DNA of 64,000 bases from Alcanivorax hongdengensis A-11-3 (lineage in GTDB: Bacteria; Pseudomonadota; Gammaproteobacteria; Pseudomonadales; Alcanivoracaceae): assembly GCF_000300995.1 (NCBI RefSeq), contig NZ_AMRJ01000004.1, positions 62,001 through 126,000 on the forward strand, read 5' to 3'. Below the pieces are notes generated by a model. The model was not told where the DNA came from and ran no database searches. It saw nothing but the letters and a program-made list of their open reading frames with translations. Position numbers and translations under genes: made by a program. Position 1 is the stretch's first letter. The number at the start of each line of letters is the position of its first letter. Positions 28,687 to 41,100 of the stretch are shown piece by piece.

Positions 28687-28713
28687 AAAAACGCCGGCCC
28701 CAAGGCCGGCGTT
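28687..28713 (-). terminator. Terminator-like hairpin between nqrF and apbE
   Basis: A 10-bp perfect stem AACGCCGGCC/GGCCGGCGTT with loop CCAA is followed on the minus strand by five T. It directly follows the nqrF stop. It probably reduces transcription into apbE-nqrM or protects the upstream message end. Confidence 0.7.
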
Positions 28714-28718
28714 GCGAA

Positions 28719-29948
28719 TCAGCCGCCGAAATCGTCGAGCAGGATGTTCTCGGGTTCCACACCCAGATCTTCCAGCATCTTGATCACGGACGCATTCATC
28801 ATCGGCGGCCCGCACATGTAGTACTCGCAGTCTTCCGGCGCCGGATGGTCCTTCAGGTACTGCTCGTAAAGCACGTTGTGGATGAAGCCGGTGAGGCCGG
28901 TCCAGTTATCTTCCGGTTGCGGGTCCGACAGCGCCAGGTGCCATTCGAAGTTGTCATTTTCTTCGGCCAGCATGTCGTACTCGTCGTTGTAGAAGGTCTC
29001 GCGCCAGCTGCGGGCACCGTACCAGAACGACATCTTGCGCTTGGAGTTCAGACGCTTGAGCTGGTCGAAGATATGGCTGCGCATGGGCGCCATACCCGCA
29101 CCGCCACCGATGAACACCATCTCTGCATCGGTTTCCTTGGCGAAGAACTCGCCGAAGGGCCCGAATACGGTGATCTTGTCGCCCGGCTTCAGGTTGAACA
29201 CATAGGAGCTCATGATGCCCGGAGAAATGTCCTTGGAACCCGGAGGCGGCGTGGCAATCCGGATGTTGAACTTGAGGATGCCCTTCTCTTCCGGGTAGTT
29301 GGCCATGGAGTAGGCACGAATCACTTCCTCGTTGTTCTTGCACTTCAGATCGAAGAAGTTGAAACGCTCCCAGTCGCCGCGATATTCCTCTTCGATATCA
29401 AAATCGGAGAAGTTGATATCGAACGGCGGCGCTTCCAGCTGTACGTAGCCGCCAGCGCGGAAATCCACGTTCTCGCCTTCCGGCAGTTTCAGGGTCAGCT
29501 CCTTGATGAAGGTGGCCACGTTGTTGTTGGACACAACCTCGCATTCCCACTTCTTCACGCCGAAGAATTCTTCCGGCACCTGGATCTTCATGTCCTGCTT
29601 GACGTTGACCTGGCAGCTCAGGCGCCAGCCATCACGAATCTGGCCCTTGGTGAAGTGACCTTCTTCGGTGGGCAGGATGTCACCGCCACCGTCCAGCACC
29701 TGACACTTGCACTGGGCGCAGGTACCACCACCACCGCAGGCGGAGGACAGGAAAATCCCCTGGTTGGCCAGGGTGCCCAGCAGCTTGCCGCCGGCGGGCG
29801 CGTCGATGCTTTTTTCCGCATCGCTATTGATGTCGATGTGCACGTTACCCGTGCTCACCAGACGCGAACGTGCAATCAGAATCACAGCCACCAGCGCGAG
29901 CACGATGGCGGTGAACATGACCACACTGAGAATAATCTCAACACTCAT
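28719..29948 (-). CDS. nqrF: Na+-translocating NADH-quinone reductase subunit F
   Basis: The 409-residue protein has one N-terminal helix and a ferredoxin domain with the 2Fe-2S cysteines in [17 protein letters not shown] plus a downstream Cys. A ferredoxin-reductase module follows. Its FAD motif is RAYSMANYP, its NADH motifs include [12 protein letters not shown], and it ends with [13 protein letters not shown] and DDFGG. It takes two electrons from NADH into the pump. It is followed by the hairpin at 28687-28713. Confidence 0.97.
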   Translation of the reverse strand: MSVEIILSVVMFTAIVLALVAVILIARSRLVSTGNVHIDINSDAEKSIDAPAGGKLLGTLANQGIFLSSACGGGGTCAQCKCQVLDGGGDILPTEEGHFTKGQIRDGWRLSCQVNVKQDMKIQVPEEFFGVKKWECEVVSNNNVATFIKELTLKLPEGENVDFRAGGYVQLEAPPFDINFSDFDIEEEYRGDWERFNFFDLKCKNNEEVIRAYSMANYPEEKGILKFNIRIATPPPGSKDISPGIMSSYVFNLKPGDKITVFGPFGEFFAKETDAEMVFIGGGAGMAPMRSHIFDQLKRLNSKRKMSFWYGARSWRETFYNDEYDMLAEENDNFEWHLALSDPQPEDNWTGLTGFIHNVLYEQYLKDHPAPEDCEYYMCGPPMMNASVIKMLEDLGVEPENILLDDFGG

Positions 29949-29963
29949 GATTCAACCCCTCGC

Positions 29964-30584
<621 letters not shown>

Positions 30585-30596
30585 TCCTCGTCTCCG

Positions 30597-31261
<665 letters not shown>

Positions 31262-31262
<1 letters not shown>

Positions 31263-32089
31263 TACGCCTCTCCTTTGTCGCTGGTTGCCGGCTTGCTGCT
31301 GGCCTGCGCCTCAGCGCTATCAGCAGCTCCGCTACGCATGCGCTCCAGGTATGGGCCGAAGCCGTCTTCGCCTACCCAGAAACGCACCAGGTTGCTGACG
31401 CCCTTGGTGGTGAGTGTGGCACCCGCCAGACCGTCAATGGTGTAATCCGCCTTGGACGGGGAGCCGGTGCCATGCTTGACCACCTGGATCTCCACATCGC
31501 CCTGATCATCTTCCAGCTTCTTGCCGGGCCACTGGGCTTTCCACTTGGGATTGTCCACTTCGCCGCCGAGCCCCGGGGTCTCACCCTGCTCGTAGAAGCC
31601 GAAACCGGCAATGGTGTTGGCATCCGCCTGCAGGGCCAGGAAACCATACATGGTGGACCACAGGCCATAGCCGTGCACCGGCAGGATGATGCGGCTCAGC
31701 TTGCCCTGGTCATCATAGGCCAGGTAGACCTCGGCCACCTTGGCCTGGGTCTTGATGCCGGCAATATCTTCGTCACCGGGCAGCCGCACGGACTGTTTCG
31801 GGTCCTTGGCCGCCTTGCGCTGATCGTAGGATTCCGGTTCCTGCACGTATTTGCCGGTATCGATTTCCACGAACTTGCGCTCGATGCTTTTAAACTGCTC
31901 GTCCACCGGCACACCGGCCTTGTACAGGCCGGCGGCCTGCAGGATGTTGGTGCGCTTGTCGTTGAGCTTGTTCTGCTCCTGGACCGGGCGCAGGCTCACG
32001 GCGGCGGTGGCAACCACCACACCGCAGACCACGCACACCAGGAAGGCGACCAGCAGTGTCTTGCTGATACTTTCGCTATTTCCAGCCAT
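31262..32089 (-). CDS. nqrC: Na+-NQR subunit C
   Basis: The 275-residue protein has a single N-terminal helix (about 8-30) and a periplasmic FMN-binding domain. The flavinylation motif is in [10 protein letters not shown], with the acceptor Thr. ApbE, encoded in the same operon, should attach FMN there. It overlaps nqrB and nqrD by one base each. Confidence 0.96.
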
Positions 32090-33348
32090 TACACTTCTCC
32101 CCCGGTCCGGCGCAGACGACGACGAATGTTCGCCTGGGTTACAAAGTAGTCAATCAGAGGGGCACAGAGGTTACCGAACAGGATCGCCAGCATGATGCCC
32201 TCCGGGAATGCCGGGTTCACCACACGGATCAGTACCGTCATGATGCCGATCACCGCCCCGAAAATGTACTTGCCGGTGTTGGTCATGGAGGCGGACACCG
32301 GGTCGGTGGCCATGAAGATCATGCCGAAGGCGAAGCCGCCCACGGTCAGGTGCCAGTACCACGGCATGGCGAACATGGCATTGCTGTCGGAACCGACGGC
32401 GTTGAACACGGCGGACATGCCCACCATACCCAGGAACACGCCCAGCACGATACGCCAGGAGGCGATCTTGGTGAGCAGCAATACCGCGCCACCGATCAGG
32501 ATGGCCAGGGTGGAAGTTTCACCGATACAGCCCTGAATACCGCCCAGGAAGGTGTTCATCCAGGTCAGGCTGGCGGTGGCACCGTTGGCTCCAGCGGCCA
32601 GGGCATTTTCACCCAGACCGGCGGCGAAGTTCAGGTTGCCGGCCGCCGCCTGAGACAACGGCGTGGCACCGGAGAAGTTATCCACCGCGGTCCAGACCGC
32701 GTCCCCGGACATCTGCGCCGGGTAGGCGAAGTACAGGAAGGCACGGCCGACCAGCGCCGGGTTGAGGAAGTTCTTGCCGGTGCCGCCGAACACTTCCTTG
32801 CCGATCACGACCCCGAAGGAAATCCCCAGGAATACCTGCCACAGGGGAATGGCCGGCGGCAGAATCAGGGTGAACAGGATACCGGTGACGAAGAAGCCTT
32901 CGTTGACCTCGTGACCGCGCTTCCAGGCAAACAGGCCTTCCCAGATAAAGCCGCCGATGTAGACGGTGAGCAGAATCGGGATGTAATAGACCGCACCATG
33001 CAGGAAGTTGGCCCAGATGCTGTGGTAATCAAAGCCGGTCAGGGCCATCACCAGGTCACTGCGCCAGCCGGCAAGCGGGCTCTGCCCGAACTCGGTGATC
33101 TGCAGGTTGGCCTGGTAGCCGGTGTTGTAGAGACCGAAGATGATGGCCGGGAAGGTACAGAACCAGACCGTCATCATGATGCGTTTCAGATCGAGACCAT
33201 CACGCGCATGCGCACCGGTTCGGGTCACCGAATCCGGGCTGTAGAGCATGGTGTCGAACATTTCGTAGAAGGTGTAATACTTCTCGAACTTGCCACCCTC
33301 GTGAAAATGCGGGGCAACCTTGTTATCCAGAAAACGTCTCATGCCCAT
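32089..33348 (-). CDS. nqrB: Na+-NQR subunit B
   Basis: The protein has 419 residues from the ATG at 33348, 2 nt after the nqrA stop. Longer in-frame starts lie inside nqrA and are rejected. The large membrane subunit has about ten helices. It carries the covalent FMN site in NFSGATPLSQ (Thr) and a riboflavin and quinone-binding region. It is homologous to RnfD and is the main sodium-conducting subunit. Confidence 0.96.
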   Translation of the reverse strand: MGMRRFLDNKVAPHFHEGGKFEKYYTFYEMFDTMLYSPDSVTRTGAHARDGLDLKRIMMTVWFCTFPAIIFGLYNTGYQANLQITEFGQSPLAGWRSDLVMALTGFDYHSIWANFLHGAVYYIPILLTVYIGGFIWEGLFAWKRGHEVNEGFFVTGILFTLILPPAIPLWQVFLGISFGVVIGKEVFGGTGKNFLNPALVGRAFLYFAYPAQMSGDAVWTAVDNFSGATPLSQAAAGNLNFAAGLGENALAAGANGATASLTWMNTFLGGIQGCIGETSTLAILIGGAVLLLTKIASWRIVLGVFLGMVGMSAVFNAVGSDSNAMFAMPWYWHLTVGGFAFGMIFMATDPVSASMTNTGKYIFGAVIGIMTVLIRVVNPAFPEGIMLAILFGNLCAPLIDYFVTQANIRRRLRRTGGEV

Positions 33349-33350
33349 GC

Positions 33351-34697
33351 TCAGTTCTCCGCCTCGATAGTGGTCAGATTGTCGCGCAGGATCGGGCCGT
33401 ACTCGTACTTGCCGGGGCACACGAAGGTGCACAGGGCCAGGTCTTCTTCCAGCAGTTCCAGCGCGCCCAGTGCGGAAGCCGAATCGGTATCACCGACAAT
33501 CAGCGAACGCAGCAGCTGGGTAGGCAGAATATCCAGCGGCATCACTTCCTCGTAGGCGCCCACCGGCACCATGGCACGCTCGGAGCCGTTGGTGGTGGTG
33601 GTGAAGTTGAAGCGCTTGGACGGCATCAGCTTGGACAGGTAGATGTTCATCAGCGAGAAACGGTTCATCCCGGGAGAGATATACCCCAGCAGCTCACGCT
33701 CATGACCTTCGCGCAGGGCGGTCACCTGATTACTGGTGCGATTGAGCCAGGCCAGCGGGCCGCGGGCATGGTGGCCATGCAGCACGGAACCGGAAACCAG
33801 ACGGTTATCACCGTCTTTCAGCTCGCCGCGGGTGACATCCTCGATATTGGCGCCAACCCGGGTGCGCACCAGGCGCGGGGTTTTCATCTGCGGGCCTGTC
33901 AGTGCCACCACCCGGTCGGTGTACAGTTTGCCTTCGGTGAACAGGCGGCCAATGGCGATCACATCCTGATAGCCGATGGACCATACGGTCTTGCCAAGGC
34001 TGACCGGATCCAGGAAGTGGATGTGGGTGCCCACGTTGCCCGCCGGGTGCTTGCCGGCGAACTGCTCTTCACGGATCTGACCCTGGGCGAAGGACGGCAG
34101 CTCGGTTTTCGGACCGCGCCCCACCCACACCGGCCCGTCGGTCAGACGGGTCAGCAGTGTCAGGCCGTTACGGAAGGCCTGCTCGTTTTCCTTGATGACC
34201 ACTGCCGGCTCCTGGGCCAGCGGATTGGTATCGAGGATGGAAACGAAAATGGAGTTGGGCGCCGTGCCGATGGCCGGCACCTTGCCGAACGGGCGAGTAC
34301 GCAGAAGGGTCCACTCACCGGAATCCACCAGCTGCTGCTGGACGGCCTCACGGCTCAGGGAAGCAAGCTGATCCGCACCATGGGCGGTAAAGGTCACCTG
34401 CTCTTCCTGCTCGGCCACCTCGATAACAACGGATTGCAGAACCCGTTTATGGCCACGGTTGATGGCTACCACCTTGCCGGCGGCGGGCGCGGTGTACTTC
34501 ACGCCTTCGGTTTTCTTGTCCGTGAAGAGCAGCTGGCCTTTCTTGACCACGTCCCCTTCGCGGACTTCCATCGTGGGTTTCATACCCACGTAGTCGCCGC
34601 CCAGCACGGCAACAGAACGAACCTGATGACCTTCCTCAATCGCCTGGCGCGGTGCACCAGTGATGGGCAGGTCAAGGCCCTTCCTGACTTTAATCAT
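33351..34697 (-). CDS. nqrA: Na+-NQR subunit A
   Basis: The 448-residue protein begins [16 protein letters not shown], like all NqrA. It has no membrane helix and is the cytoplasmic subunit placed against NqrB near the quinone site. [18 protein letters not shown] is a conserved RnfC-like region. It is the first gene of the nqrABCDEF-apbE-nqrM operon, transcribed from the region around 34832. Confidence 0.96.
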   Translation of the reverse strand: MIKVRKGLDLPITGAPRQAIEEGHQVRSVAVLGGDYVGMKPTMEVREGDVVKKGQLLFTDKKTEGVKYTAPAAGKVVAINRGHKRVLQSVVIEVAEQEEQVTFTAHGADQLASLSREAVQQQLVDSGEWTLLRTRPFGKVPAIGTAPNSIFVSILDTNPLAQEPAVVIKENEQAFRNGLTLLTRLTDGPVWVGRGPKTELPSFAQGQIREEQFAGKHPAGNVGTHIHFLDPVSLGKTVWSIGYQDVIAIGRLFTEGKLYTDRVVALTGPQMKTPRLVRTRVGANIEDVTRGELKDGDNRLVSGSVLHGHHARGPLAWLNRTSNQVTALREGHERELLGYISPGMNRFSLMNIYLSKLMPSKRFNFTTTTNGSERAMVPVGAYEEVMPLDILPTQLLRSLIVGDTDSASALGALELLEEDLALCTFVCPGKYEYGPILRDNLTTIEAEN

Positions 34698-34831
34698 AGT
34701 TTCTCGCCCACGTTGCGTGTTGCTGAAGTCGAGTTATATCCGGCCAGGGCTGCCAGGAATGGCCAGACACCCAGGAAATATCGGAAAAACCGGATTCTGC
34801 AATGAAAGCGACCCACAGGTCAGCGGCGCAC

Positions 34832-34837
34832 ATTATA
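34832..34837 (-). promoter_or_regulatory. Candidate -10 element of the nqr operon
   Basis: A perfect TATAAT on the minus strand lies 134 bp before the nqrA ATG. The -35 region is poor (TGGCGA with 17-bp spacing), so an activator may be needed. This gives an untranslated leader of about 125 nt. Confidence 0.45.
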
Positions 34838-34931
34838 AAGGTCAGCCGGCCTGTTCGCCAGCGCCCGCCATGGCGCCAAAGGTCGCATAGTCCCATTTCG
34901 GTGCAGACTCCCCTGCACCATCATCGAGCCG

Positions 34932-34957
34932 AAAAAAAGCCCGCTAAGCGGGCTTTT
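34932..34957. terminator. Intrinsic terminator after gap
   Basis: The stem GCCCGC/GCGGGC has loop TAA, seven A to the left and four T to the right. On the minus strand it lies 10 nt after the gap stop and ends in a seven-U tail. Confidence 0.88.
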
Positions 34958-34966
34958 CCTGATCGG

Positions 34967-36406
34967 TCAGTCCTTCGGGTACGCCGGATACTCCACGCCG
35001 GAGATCTGCTGCAGGATGCGCAGCACCTGGCAGCTGTAACCGAACTCGTTGTCGTACCACACGTACAGAACACAGTGACGCCCGTTGACAATGGTAGCCT
35101 CGGCGTCGATGACGGACGCGTGACGAGAGCCGACAAAGTCGGTGGAAACCGCATCCGGGCTGCTCACGAAGTCCACCTGACGCTGCAGCGGTGAATGCAG
35201 GCTCACCCAGCGCAGGTATTCGTTGAGCTCTTCCAGGGTGGTTTCCTTTTCCAGGGTCAGGTTGAGGATCGCCATGGACACGTTCGGCGTGGGAACGCGG
35301 ATGGAGTTACCGGTCAACTTGCCCTGCAGCGAAGGCAGCGCCTTGGCGGCCGCGGTGGCAGCGCCGGTTTCGGTCAGCACCATGTTGAGCGGTGCGGCAC
35401 GACCACGACGGGGACCCTTGTGGAAGTTATCCAGCAGATTCTGGTCGTTGGTGTAGGAGTGCACCGTCTCCACGTGACCGAATTCGATGCCGAACTTGTC
35501 TTCAATGGCTTTCAGCGGCGGCACGATGGCATTGGTGGTACAGCTGGCCGCGGAAATGATCTTGTCGCTGTCGACGATGGTGTCATTGTTCACGCCGTGA
35601 ACAATATTTTTCATGTCACCCTTGCCCGGCGCGGTCAGCATCACGCGGGAAACACCGGGACGGTTCAGGTGCTGGGTCAGCCCCTCCACGTCGCGCCATT
35701 TACCGGTGTTGTCGATCACCACGGCATTGTGGATGCCGTACTGGGTGTAATCGATGGTATTCGGGTCGTTGGCGTAGATCACCTTGATGAAGTTGCCGTT
35801 GGCGATGATGGCGTTGTCTTCTTCATCCACGGAAATGGTGCCGGCAAACGGGCCGTGCACGGAATCGCGGCGCAGCAGGCTGGCGCGCTTCTGCAGGTCG
35901 CCCTTGCCGGATTCACGCACCACGATGGCCTTCAGGCGCAGGCCCTGGCCGGAACCGGCCTTCTCGATCAGCAGGCGAGCCAGGATACGGCCGATACGGC
36001 CAAAACCGTACAGCACCACGTCGGTCTGCTCGGGCATCGGCATTTTGCTGTTGACCGCTTCCGCCAGCTCTTCACGGACATAGTCCTCGATGGACAGGCC
36101 ACGGTTGTCCTTCTTGTACTCCACCGCCAGTTTGCCGATATCCACGCGGCAAGGGCCCAGATCCAGCTTGTTCACTTCTTCCAGCACCGGCAGGGTATCG
36201 ACCACAGACAGCTCGGAATCCTCGACCTGCTTGACGAAGCGGTGGGCCTTCAGAATCTGGATGACAGACTTGTTGACCAGGGAGCGGCTGTAGACCGTGG
36301 TGGTCACGTTCTTTTCGCGATGCAGGCGGCCGATCATGGGGATCATGGCCTCGGCAATTTCCTCGCGGTTCTTCCAGCGTCCGAAATGGTCTTCCAGTTT
36401 GTTCAC
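34967..36406 (-). CDS. gap: Glyceraldehyde-3-phosphate dehydrogenase, long form
   Basis: The protein has 479 residues against about 330 for classical GAPDH. An N-terminal extension of about 125 residues (MNKLEDHFGRWKNREEIAEA) precedes the Rossmann motif VVLYGFGRIGRILA. The catalytic Cys is in ISAASCTTNAIVPPL and its His partner follows about 25 residues on, near VETVHSYT. This long type is known in Pseudomonas beside nqr and mfd (PA3001 as I recall). It may serve gluconeogenesis rather than glycolysis. The start codon is GTG. Confidence 0.92.
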   Translation of the reverse strand: MNKLEDHFGRWKNREEIAEAMIPMIGRLHREKNVTTTVYSRSLVNKSVIQILKAHRFVKQVEDSELSVVDTLPVLEEVNKLDLGPCRVDIGKLAVEYKKDNRGLSIEDYVREELAEAVNSKMPMPEQTDVVLYGFGRIGRILARLLIEKAGSGQGLRLKAIVVRESGKGDLQKRASLLRRDSVHGPFAGTISVDEEDNAIIANGNFIKVIYANDPNTIDYTQYGIHNAVVIDNTGKWRDVEGLTQHLNRPGVSRVMLTAPGKGDMKNIVHGVNNDTIVDSDKIISAASCTTNAIVPPLKAIEDKFGIEFGHVETVHSYTNDQNLLDNFHKGPRRGRAAPLNMVLTETGAATAAAKALPSLQGKLTGNSIRVPTPNVSMAILNLTLEKETTLEELNEYLRWVSLHSPLQRQVDFVSSPDAVSTDFVGSRHASVIDAEATIVNGRHCVLYVWYDNEFGYSCQVLRILQQISGVEYPAYPKD

Positions 36407-36496
36407 GGAGATGCCCCTCTCAGTTTGGGTTCAGGTGCGGGGAGCGGGCCCGGACGGCGCGTTCCACGGCCACCTGCGGTGGAGTTTGGGGCGCGA

Positions 36497-36525
36497 ATAA
36501 TACTGCGTAACGGCCCGTTTATCCA
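36497..36525 (-). promoter_or_regulatory. Predicted sigma70 promoter of gap
   Basis: On the minus strand, -35 TGGATA (36525-36520) and -10 TATTAT (36502-36497) are 17 bp apart. The leader would be about 85 nt. Confidence 0.5.
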
Positions 36526-36542
36526 CCCGGATGACGCGGATA

Positions 36543-37130
36543 TTACCGTCCGGCAAAGACATCTTTCAGTTGTTCACGCAGGGCCGGCAGTACGCGCTGC
36601 TCGAACCAGGGGCGCTGGCGCAGCCACAGGCGGTTGCGCGGGCTGGGGTGCGGCAGGGGGAAATAGCCATGCGGCAGGGCCGTGGCAAATTGCCGCACAT
36701 TGTCCGACAGGGTCTTGCCCGGCGCGGGCAGGTAGGATTTCTGGGCATACTGGCCCACCAGCAGCGTCAGACGCAGGGCCGGCAATTGCGCCAGCAACCG
36801 GCCATGCCAGGCGGGCGCGCATTCCGGCCGTGGCGGCAGGTCGCCGCCGCGCCCGCGCCCCGGATAGCACAGGCCCATGGGAATAATGGCGATACGGCTC
36901 TCGTCGTAAAACGTATCACGATCCATCTGCAGCCAGTCACGCAGGCGGTCACCGGACGGGTCGTTCCAGGGAATGCCGGTCTCGTGCACCCGGGTCCCCG
37001 GCGCCTGCCCGATGATCAGCAAACGGGCGCTCTCTGCCGCCCGCACCACCGGTCGCGGCCCCAGGGGCAGGTGCGGCTCGCACAACCGGCAGGCCCTCAC
37101 CTCCTCCAGCAGAGAGATCAGCTCGCTCAT
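36543..37130 (-). CDS. Uracil-DNA glycosylase superfamily protein (Fe-S type)
   Basis: The 195-residue protein has four cysteines spaced like the [4Fe-4S] ligands of family 4 UDGs: Cys14, Cys17, Cys88 and Cys104. Motif A appears as IIGQAPGTRVHETG and the C-terminal motif as PLPHPSPRN. This subgroup replaces the usual GExPG with GQAPG, so substrate specificity is uncertain. It would excise damaged bases in DNA. It overlaps tesB by 4 bp (ATGA) and is read from the tesB side. Confidence 0.85.
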   Translation of the reverse strand: MSELISLLEEVRACRLCEPHLPLGPRPVVRAAESARLLIIGQAPGTRVHETGIPWNDPSGDRLRDWLQMDRDTFYDESRIAIIPMGLCYPGRGRGGDLPPRPECAPAWHGRLLAQLPALRLTLLVGQYAQKSYLPAPGKTLSDNVRQFATALPHGYFPLPHPSPRNRLWLRQRPWFEQRVLPALREQLKDVFAGR

Positions 37131-38005
37131 CCGGTGGGACTGTCAGAGGGATGGATACGCATCAGCCCCTCCTGGGCCACCGAGGCCACCAGGGTACCGT
37201 CCTGCCGATAGATGGCACCGAAGTTGATGCCCCGGGAGCCGCCGGCAAAGGGGCTCTCGCTGCGGTAAAGCAGCCACTCGTCAATGCGGAAGTCATTATG
37301 GAACCACATGGCGTGGTCGATACTGGCGCATTGCACATTGGCCTGCCAGAAATTCATGCCATGGGGCAGCATGGCGGTGCCCATCAGGCCGAAATCGGAA
37401 CAGTAGGCCAGCAGCGCCCGGTGCATCATGGGGCTGGCCTCCACCCGGTCGATCACCCGGAACCAGACCTCGCGTACCGGCGCCTTGGGCTCCGGCGAAA
37501 TGGGGTCCAGCGGCGTCACCGGGCGGAATTCCACCGGCCGCTCGGTAAGAAAGTCCTGGCGATACTGCTCCGGCAGGCGCTCCACCAGCTTGTGGCGGAT
37601 GGCCTCATCGTTTTCCAGCCCTTCCGGCCCGGGCACCTCGGGCATGGTGGCCTGGTGGGACGCCCCGCTCTCCTCCACCTGGTAGGAGGCGGCCAGGGAA
37701 AAAATCGGCCGGCCGTGCTGAATGGCATTGACCCGGCGAGTGGTGAAACTCTTGCCGTCACGGATACGGTCCACGTCGTAAACGATCGGCACGTTGAAAT
37801 CCCCGGGCCGCAGAAAATAGGCGTGCAGCGAATGCACCGGGCGCTCCTCCGGCACCGTGCGCGACGCTGCCAGCAGTGCCTGGCCGGCCACCAGGCCGCC
37901 AAACACACTACGTTGACCATTGGCCTGACTCTGGCCACGAAACAGGTTGTTCTCCAGCGGTTCCAGATCAAACAGATCCATCAACTCCCGCACCGGTGCT
38001 TTCAT
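37127..38005 (-). CDS. tesB: Acyl-CoA thioesterase II
   Basis: The protein has 292 residues from ATG 38005, which has GAGG at good spacing; a TTG two codons upstream is less likely. It is a double hot-dog enzyme. The N-terminal half has FRGQSQANGQRSVFGGLVAGQAL, and the C-terminal half has SIDHAMWFHNDFRIDEWLLY with the catalytic Asp. It hydrolyses medium- and long-chain acyl-CoA in the cytoplasm. It is divergent from mfd and coupled to the UDG-like gene. Confidence 0.94.
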   Translation of the reverse strand: MKAPVRELMDLFDLEPLENNLFRGQSQANGQRSVFGGLVAGQALLAASRTVPEERPVHSLHAYFLRPGDFNVPIVYDVDRIRDGKSFTTRRVNAIQHGRPIFSLAASYQVEESGASHQATMPEVPGPEGLENDEAIRHKLVERLPEQYRQDFLTERPVEFRPVTPLDPISPEPKAPVREVWFRVIDRVEASPMMHRALLAYCSDFGLMGTAMLPHGMNFWQANVQCASIDHAMWFHNDFRIDEWLLYRSESPFAGGSRGINFGAIYRQDGTLVASVAQEGLMRIHPSDSPTG

Positions 38006-38103
38006 ACCCAATCCTCAGCGCAAAAAAACCAATCAGGCCATCATGTTAACCGGATTAAAACGTCAAATTCATTATCGCCGCCTTTACGCCGCATTCGGCA
38101 AGA

Positions 38104-38133
38104 TGGTCACCACCGGATCAGCGCGGCTACAAT
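38104..38133 (+). promoter_or_regulatory. Predicted promoter of mfd
   Basis: The -35 TGGTCA (38104-38109) and -10 TACAAT (38128-38133) are 18 bp apart, giving a leader of about 35 nt before the mfd ATG at 38176. Confidence 0.5.
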
Positions 38134-38175
38134 ACGCGCCCTGATTTGCCTTGGAACTCGCAGGAACGGGTCTTG

Positions 38176-41100
38176 ATGAAGTTACTCCCCGACAGTGCCC
38201 TCTTCCCCACCGGCCGCGAGCATTATCGCGACTGGGCCGGGCTCAGTAGCGGCAGCATGGCCGCAGTACTTGCCGAGCTGGCCCGCAGCCAGGACCACCT
38301 GATCGTGGTCATGGCGCCCAATACCAGCCGCGCCCAGCAACTGGCCGACTCCCTGGGCTTCTACCTCGACGGCGGCGCCGACGGGAAAGAGGCCGTGCCA
38401 GTGATGCTGTTTCCCGACTGGGAGACCCTGCCCTACGACCTGTTCAGCCCGCACCAGGACATCATCAGTGACCGCATCCGGGTCCTGCACCGCCTGCCCG
38501 ACACCCACAAGGGCATTCTGGTGGTTCCGGTCAACACCCTGATGCAGCGCCTGGCGCCACCATTGCATATCACCGGCAACAGTTTTCTTCTCACGGTGGG
38601 CGACACCTTCGACATGGAAGCCACCCGCCAGCGACTGGTGGCCTGCGGCTACCGCCAGCGTGACAACGTCTACGAACACGGCGAGTTCGCCGTGCGCGGT
38701 GCCATCATGGATATCTACCCCATGGGCGCCGAGCAGCCGTTCCGCATCGAACTGTTCGACGACGAAATCGAGTCCCTGCGCCTGTTCGAGGCCGAGAGTC
38801 AACGCTCCACCGGCAAGGTGGACGACATTACCCTGCTGCCGGCGGCGGAGTTTCCACTCAGCGCCGAAGGCATTGCCCGCTTCCGCACCGCCTTCCGCGA
38901 TACCTTCGATGTGGACACCCGCCAGGTGCCGCTCTATCAGGATGTCTCCGATGGCCTGGCCGCCCCGGGCCTGGAGTACTATCTGCCGCTGTTCTTCGAG
39001 CACATGGCCAGCCTGTTCGACTACCTGCCCGACGATGTCCGGCTGGTGGAACTGGCCGACTGCCAGCAGGCCACCGAACACTTCTGGGAAGATGTACAGC
39101 AGCGCTACGAATCCCGGCGCCACGATATCCATCGCCCCATCCTGGCCCCCTGGCAGCTATTCCTGCGCCCCGAAGAGCTGGGCGCGGCCCTCAAGCAACA
39201 TCCCCGTGCCCGGCAGAACGAGAGCAGCCAGGCGCTGCATTTCGACGTCGCCCCGATGCCGGCACTGACCGCCGACGTGCGTGCCAACAATCCGCTGTCA
39301 CTGCTGCACACCTTCGCCGACGCCCACCCGGACACCCGCATCCTGATCTGCGCGGAAACCGCCGGGCGCCGTGAAGCCCTGCTGGAATTGATGCAGAAAA
39401 TCGGCATCCAGCCGGCCATGAAGGACAGCTGGGCGGATTTCATCGCCCGACCGGAGCGCTGGAGCCTGACCCGCGGCGAACTGGACGCCGGTTTTCATGC
39501 CCCGGACCACCAGCTGCTGGTGGTCACCGAGAACGACCTTTATGGCGAACGGGTCCTGCAGCGCCGGCGACGCAAATCCAGCAGCGATGATGGCGCTGCG
39601 GAGCAGGCCTTCCGCTCTCTGGGCGAACTCACCGTGGGCGCCCCGGTGGTGCACCTGGAGCACGGCGTCGGCCGCTATCTGGGGCTGACCCACATGGAAG
39701 TGGACCGCCAGCAACACGAATTCCTGCTGCTGGAATACTCAGGCGGTGACAAGCTCTATGTGCCGGTGTCCTCACTGCACCTGATCAGCCGCTACGGGGG
39801 CGGCGATACCGCCCCGCTCAACAAGCTGGGCACCGAACAGTGGAGCAAGGCACGCCAGAAAGCCGCCGAAAAAATCCACGACGTGGCCGCCGAGCTGCTC
39901 AACACCTATGCCCGCCGCGAAGCCCGCGAAGGCAGGCAGTTCGACGTGGACATGAGCGACTACGAACGCTTCAGCGCCACCTTCCCGTTCGAGGAAACCC
40001 CGGACCAGCAGGCAGCCATTGCCTCGGTGATTGCCGACATGCAGGCCAACCGGCCCATGGACCGGCTGGTGTGCGGTGACGTGGGCTTCGGCAAGACCGA
40101 GGTGGCCATGCGCGCCGCCTTTGTGGCGGTGGAAAACCAGACCCAGGTGGCGGTGCTGGTGCCCACCACCCTGCTCGCCCAGCAGCATTATGAATCCTTC
40201 AGCGACCGCTTTGCCGACTGGCCGGTGAACATTGAAGTGCTGTCACGCTTTCGCAGCGCCAAAGAGAAAACCCAGGTGCTGGAGCGGCTCAAGGCCGGCA
40301 AAGTGGACATTCTGGTGGGCACCCACCAGCTGCTGCAGGAAAGCGTCAGCTTCCACAATCTCGGCCTGATCATCGTCGACGAAGAACACCGCTTCGGGGT
40401 GCGCCACAAGGAACGCCTCAAGCAGATGCGCGCCGAGTGTGACATTCTCACGCTCACCGCCACGCCGATTCCTCGGACCCTGAACATGGCCATGAGCGGC
40501 ATGCGCGATATTTCCATCATCGCCACCCCGCCACAGAAGCGCCTGTCGGTGAAGACCTTTGTGCAGCAGCACAACGACACCGCCATCAAGGAAGCGCTGC
40601 TGCGCGAATTGCTGCGTGGCGGCCAGGTGTACTACCTGCACAACGACATCGACACCATGGAAAAAACCGCGGCGGACATCCGCAAACTGGTGCCCGATGC
40701 CCGCGTCGGTATCGCCCATGGTCAGATGCGCGAGCGCGAGCTGGAAGCGGTGATGAGCGACTTCTACCACCGCCGCTTCAACGTGCTGGTCTGTACCACC
40801 ATTATCGAGACCGGCATCGACGTGCCCAGCGCCAACACCATCATCATCGACCGGGCCGACAAGCTCGGTCTGGCCCAGCTGCACCAGCTGCGCGGGCGCG
40901 TGGGCCGCAGCCACCACCAGGCCTACGCCTACCTGATCACCCCCAGCCCCAAGGTGATGACCAAGGATGCACTCAAGCGCCTGGAGGCCATCGAACAGGC
41001 CACCGACCTGGGCGCCGGCTTCATGCTGGCCAGCCAGGACCTGGAAATCCGCGGTGCCGGCGAGCTGCTGGGCGAGGAGCAGCACGGCAACATCGAAACC

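Noticed and set aside
35195..36886. A 563-codon open frame antisense to gap and the UDG-like gene
   Set aside because: It is the complement of the gap frame; the real gene carries all GAPDH motifs.
36543..37130. UDG-like protein thought to have only two cysteines
   Set aside because: Recounting found Cys88 and Cys104 at the expected 16-residue spacing, so the Fe-S ligand set is complete.
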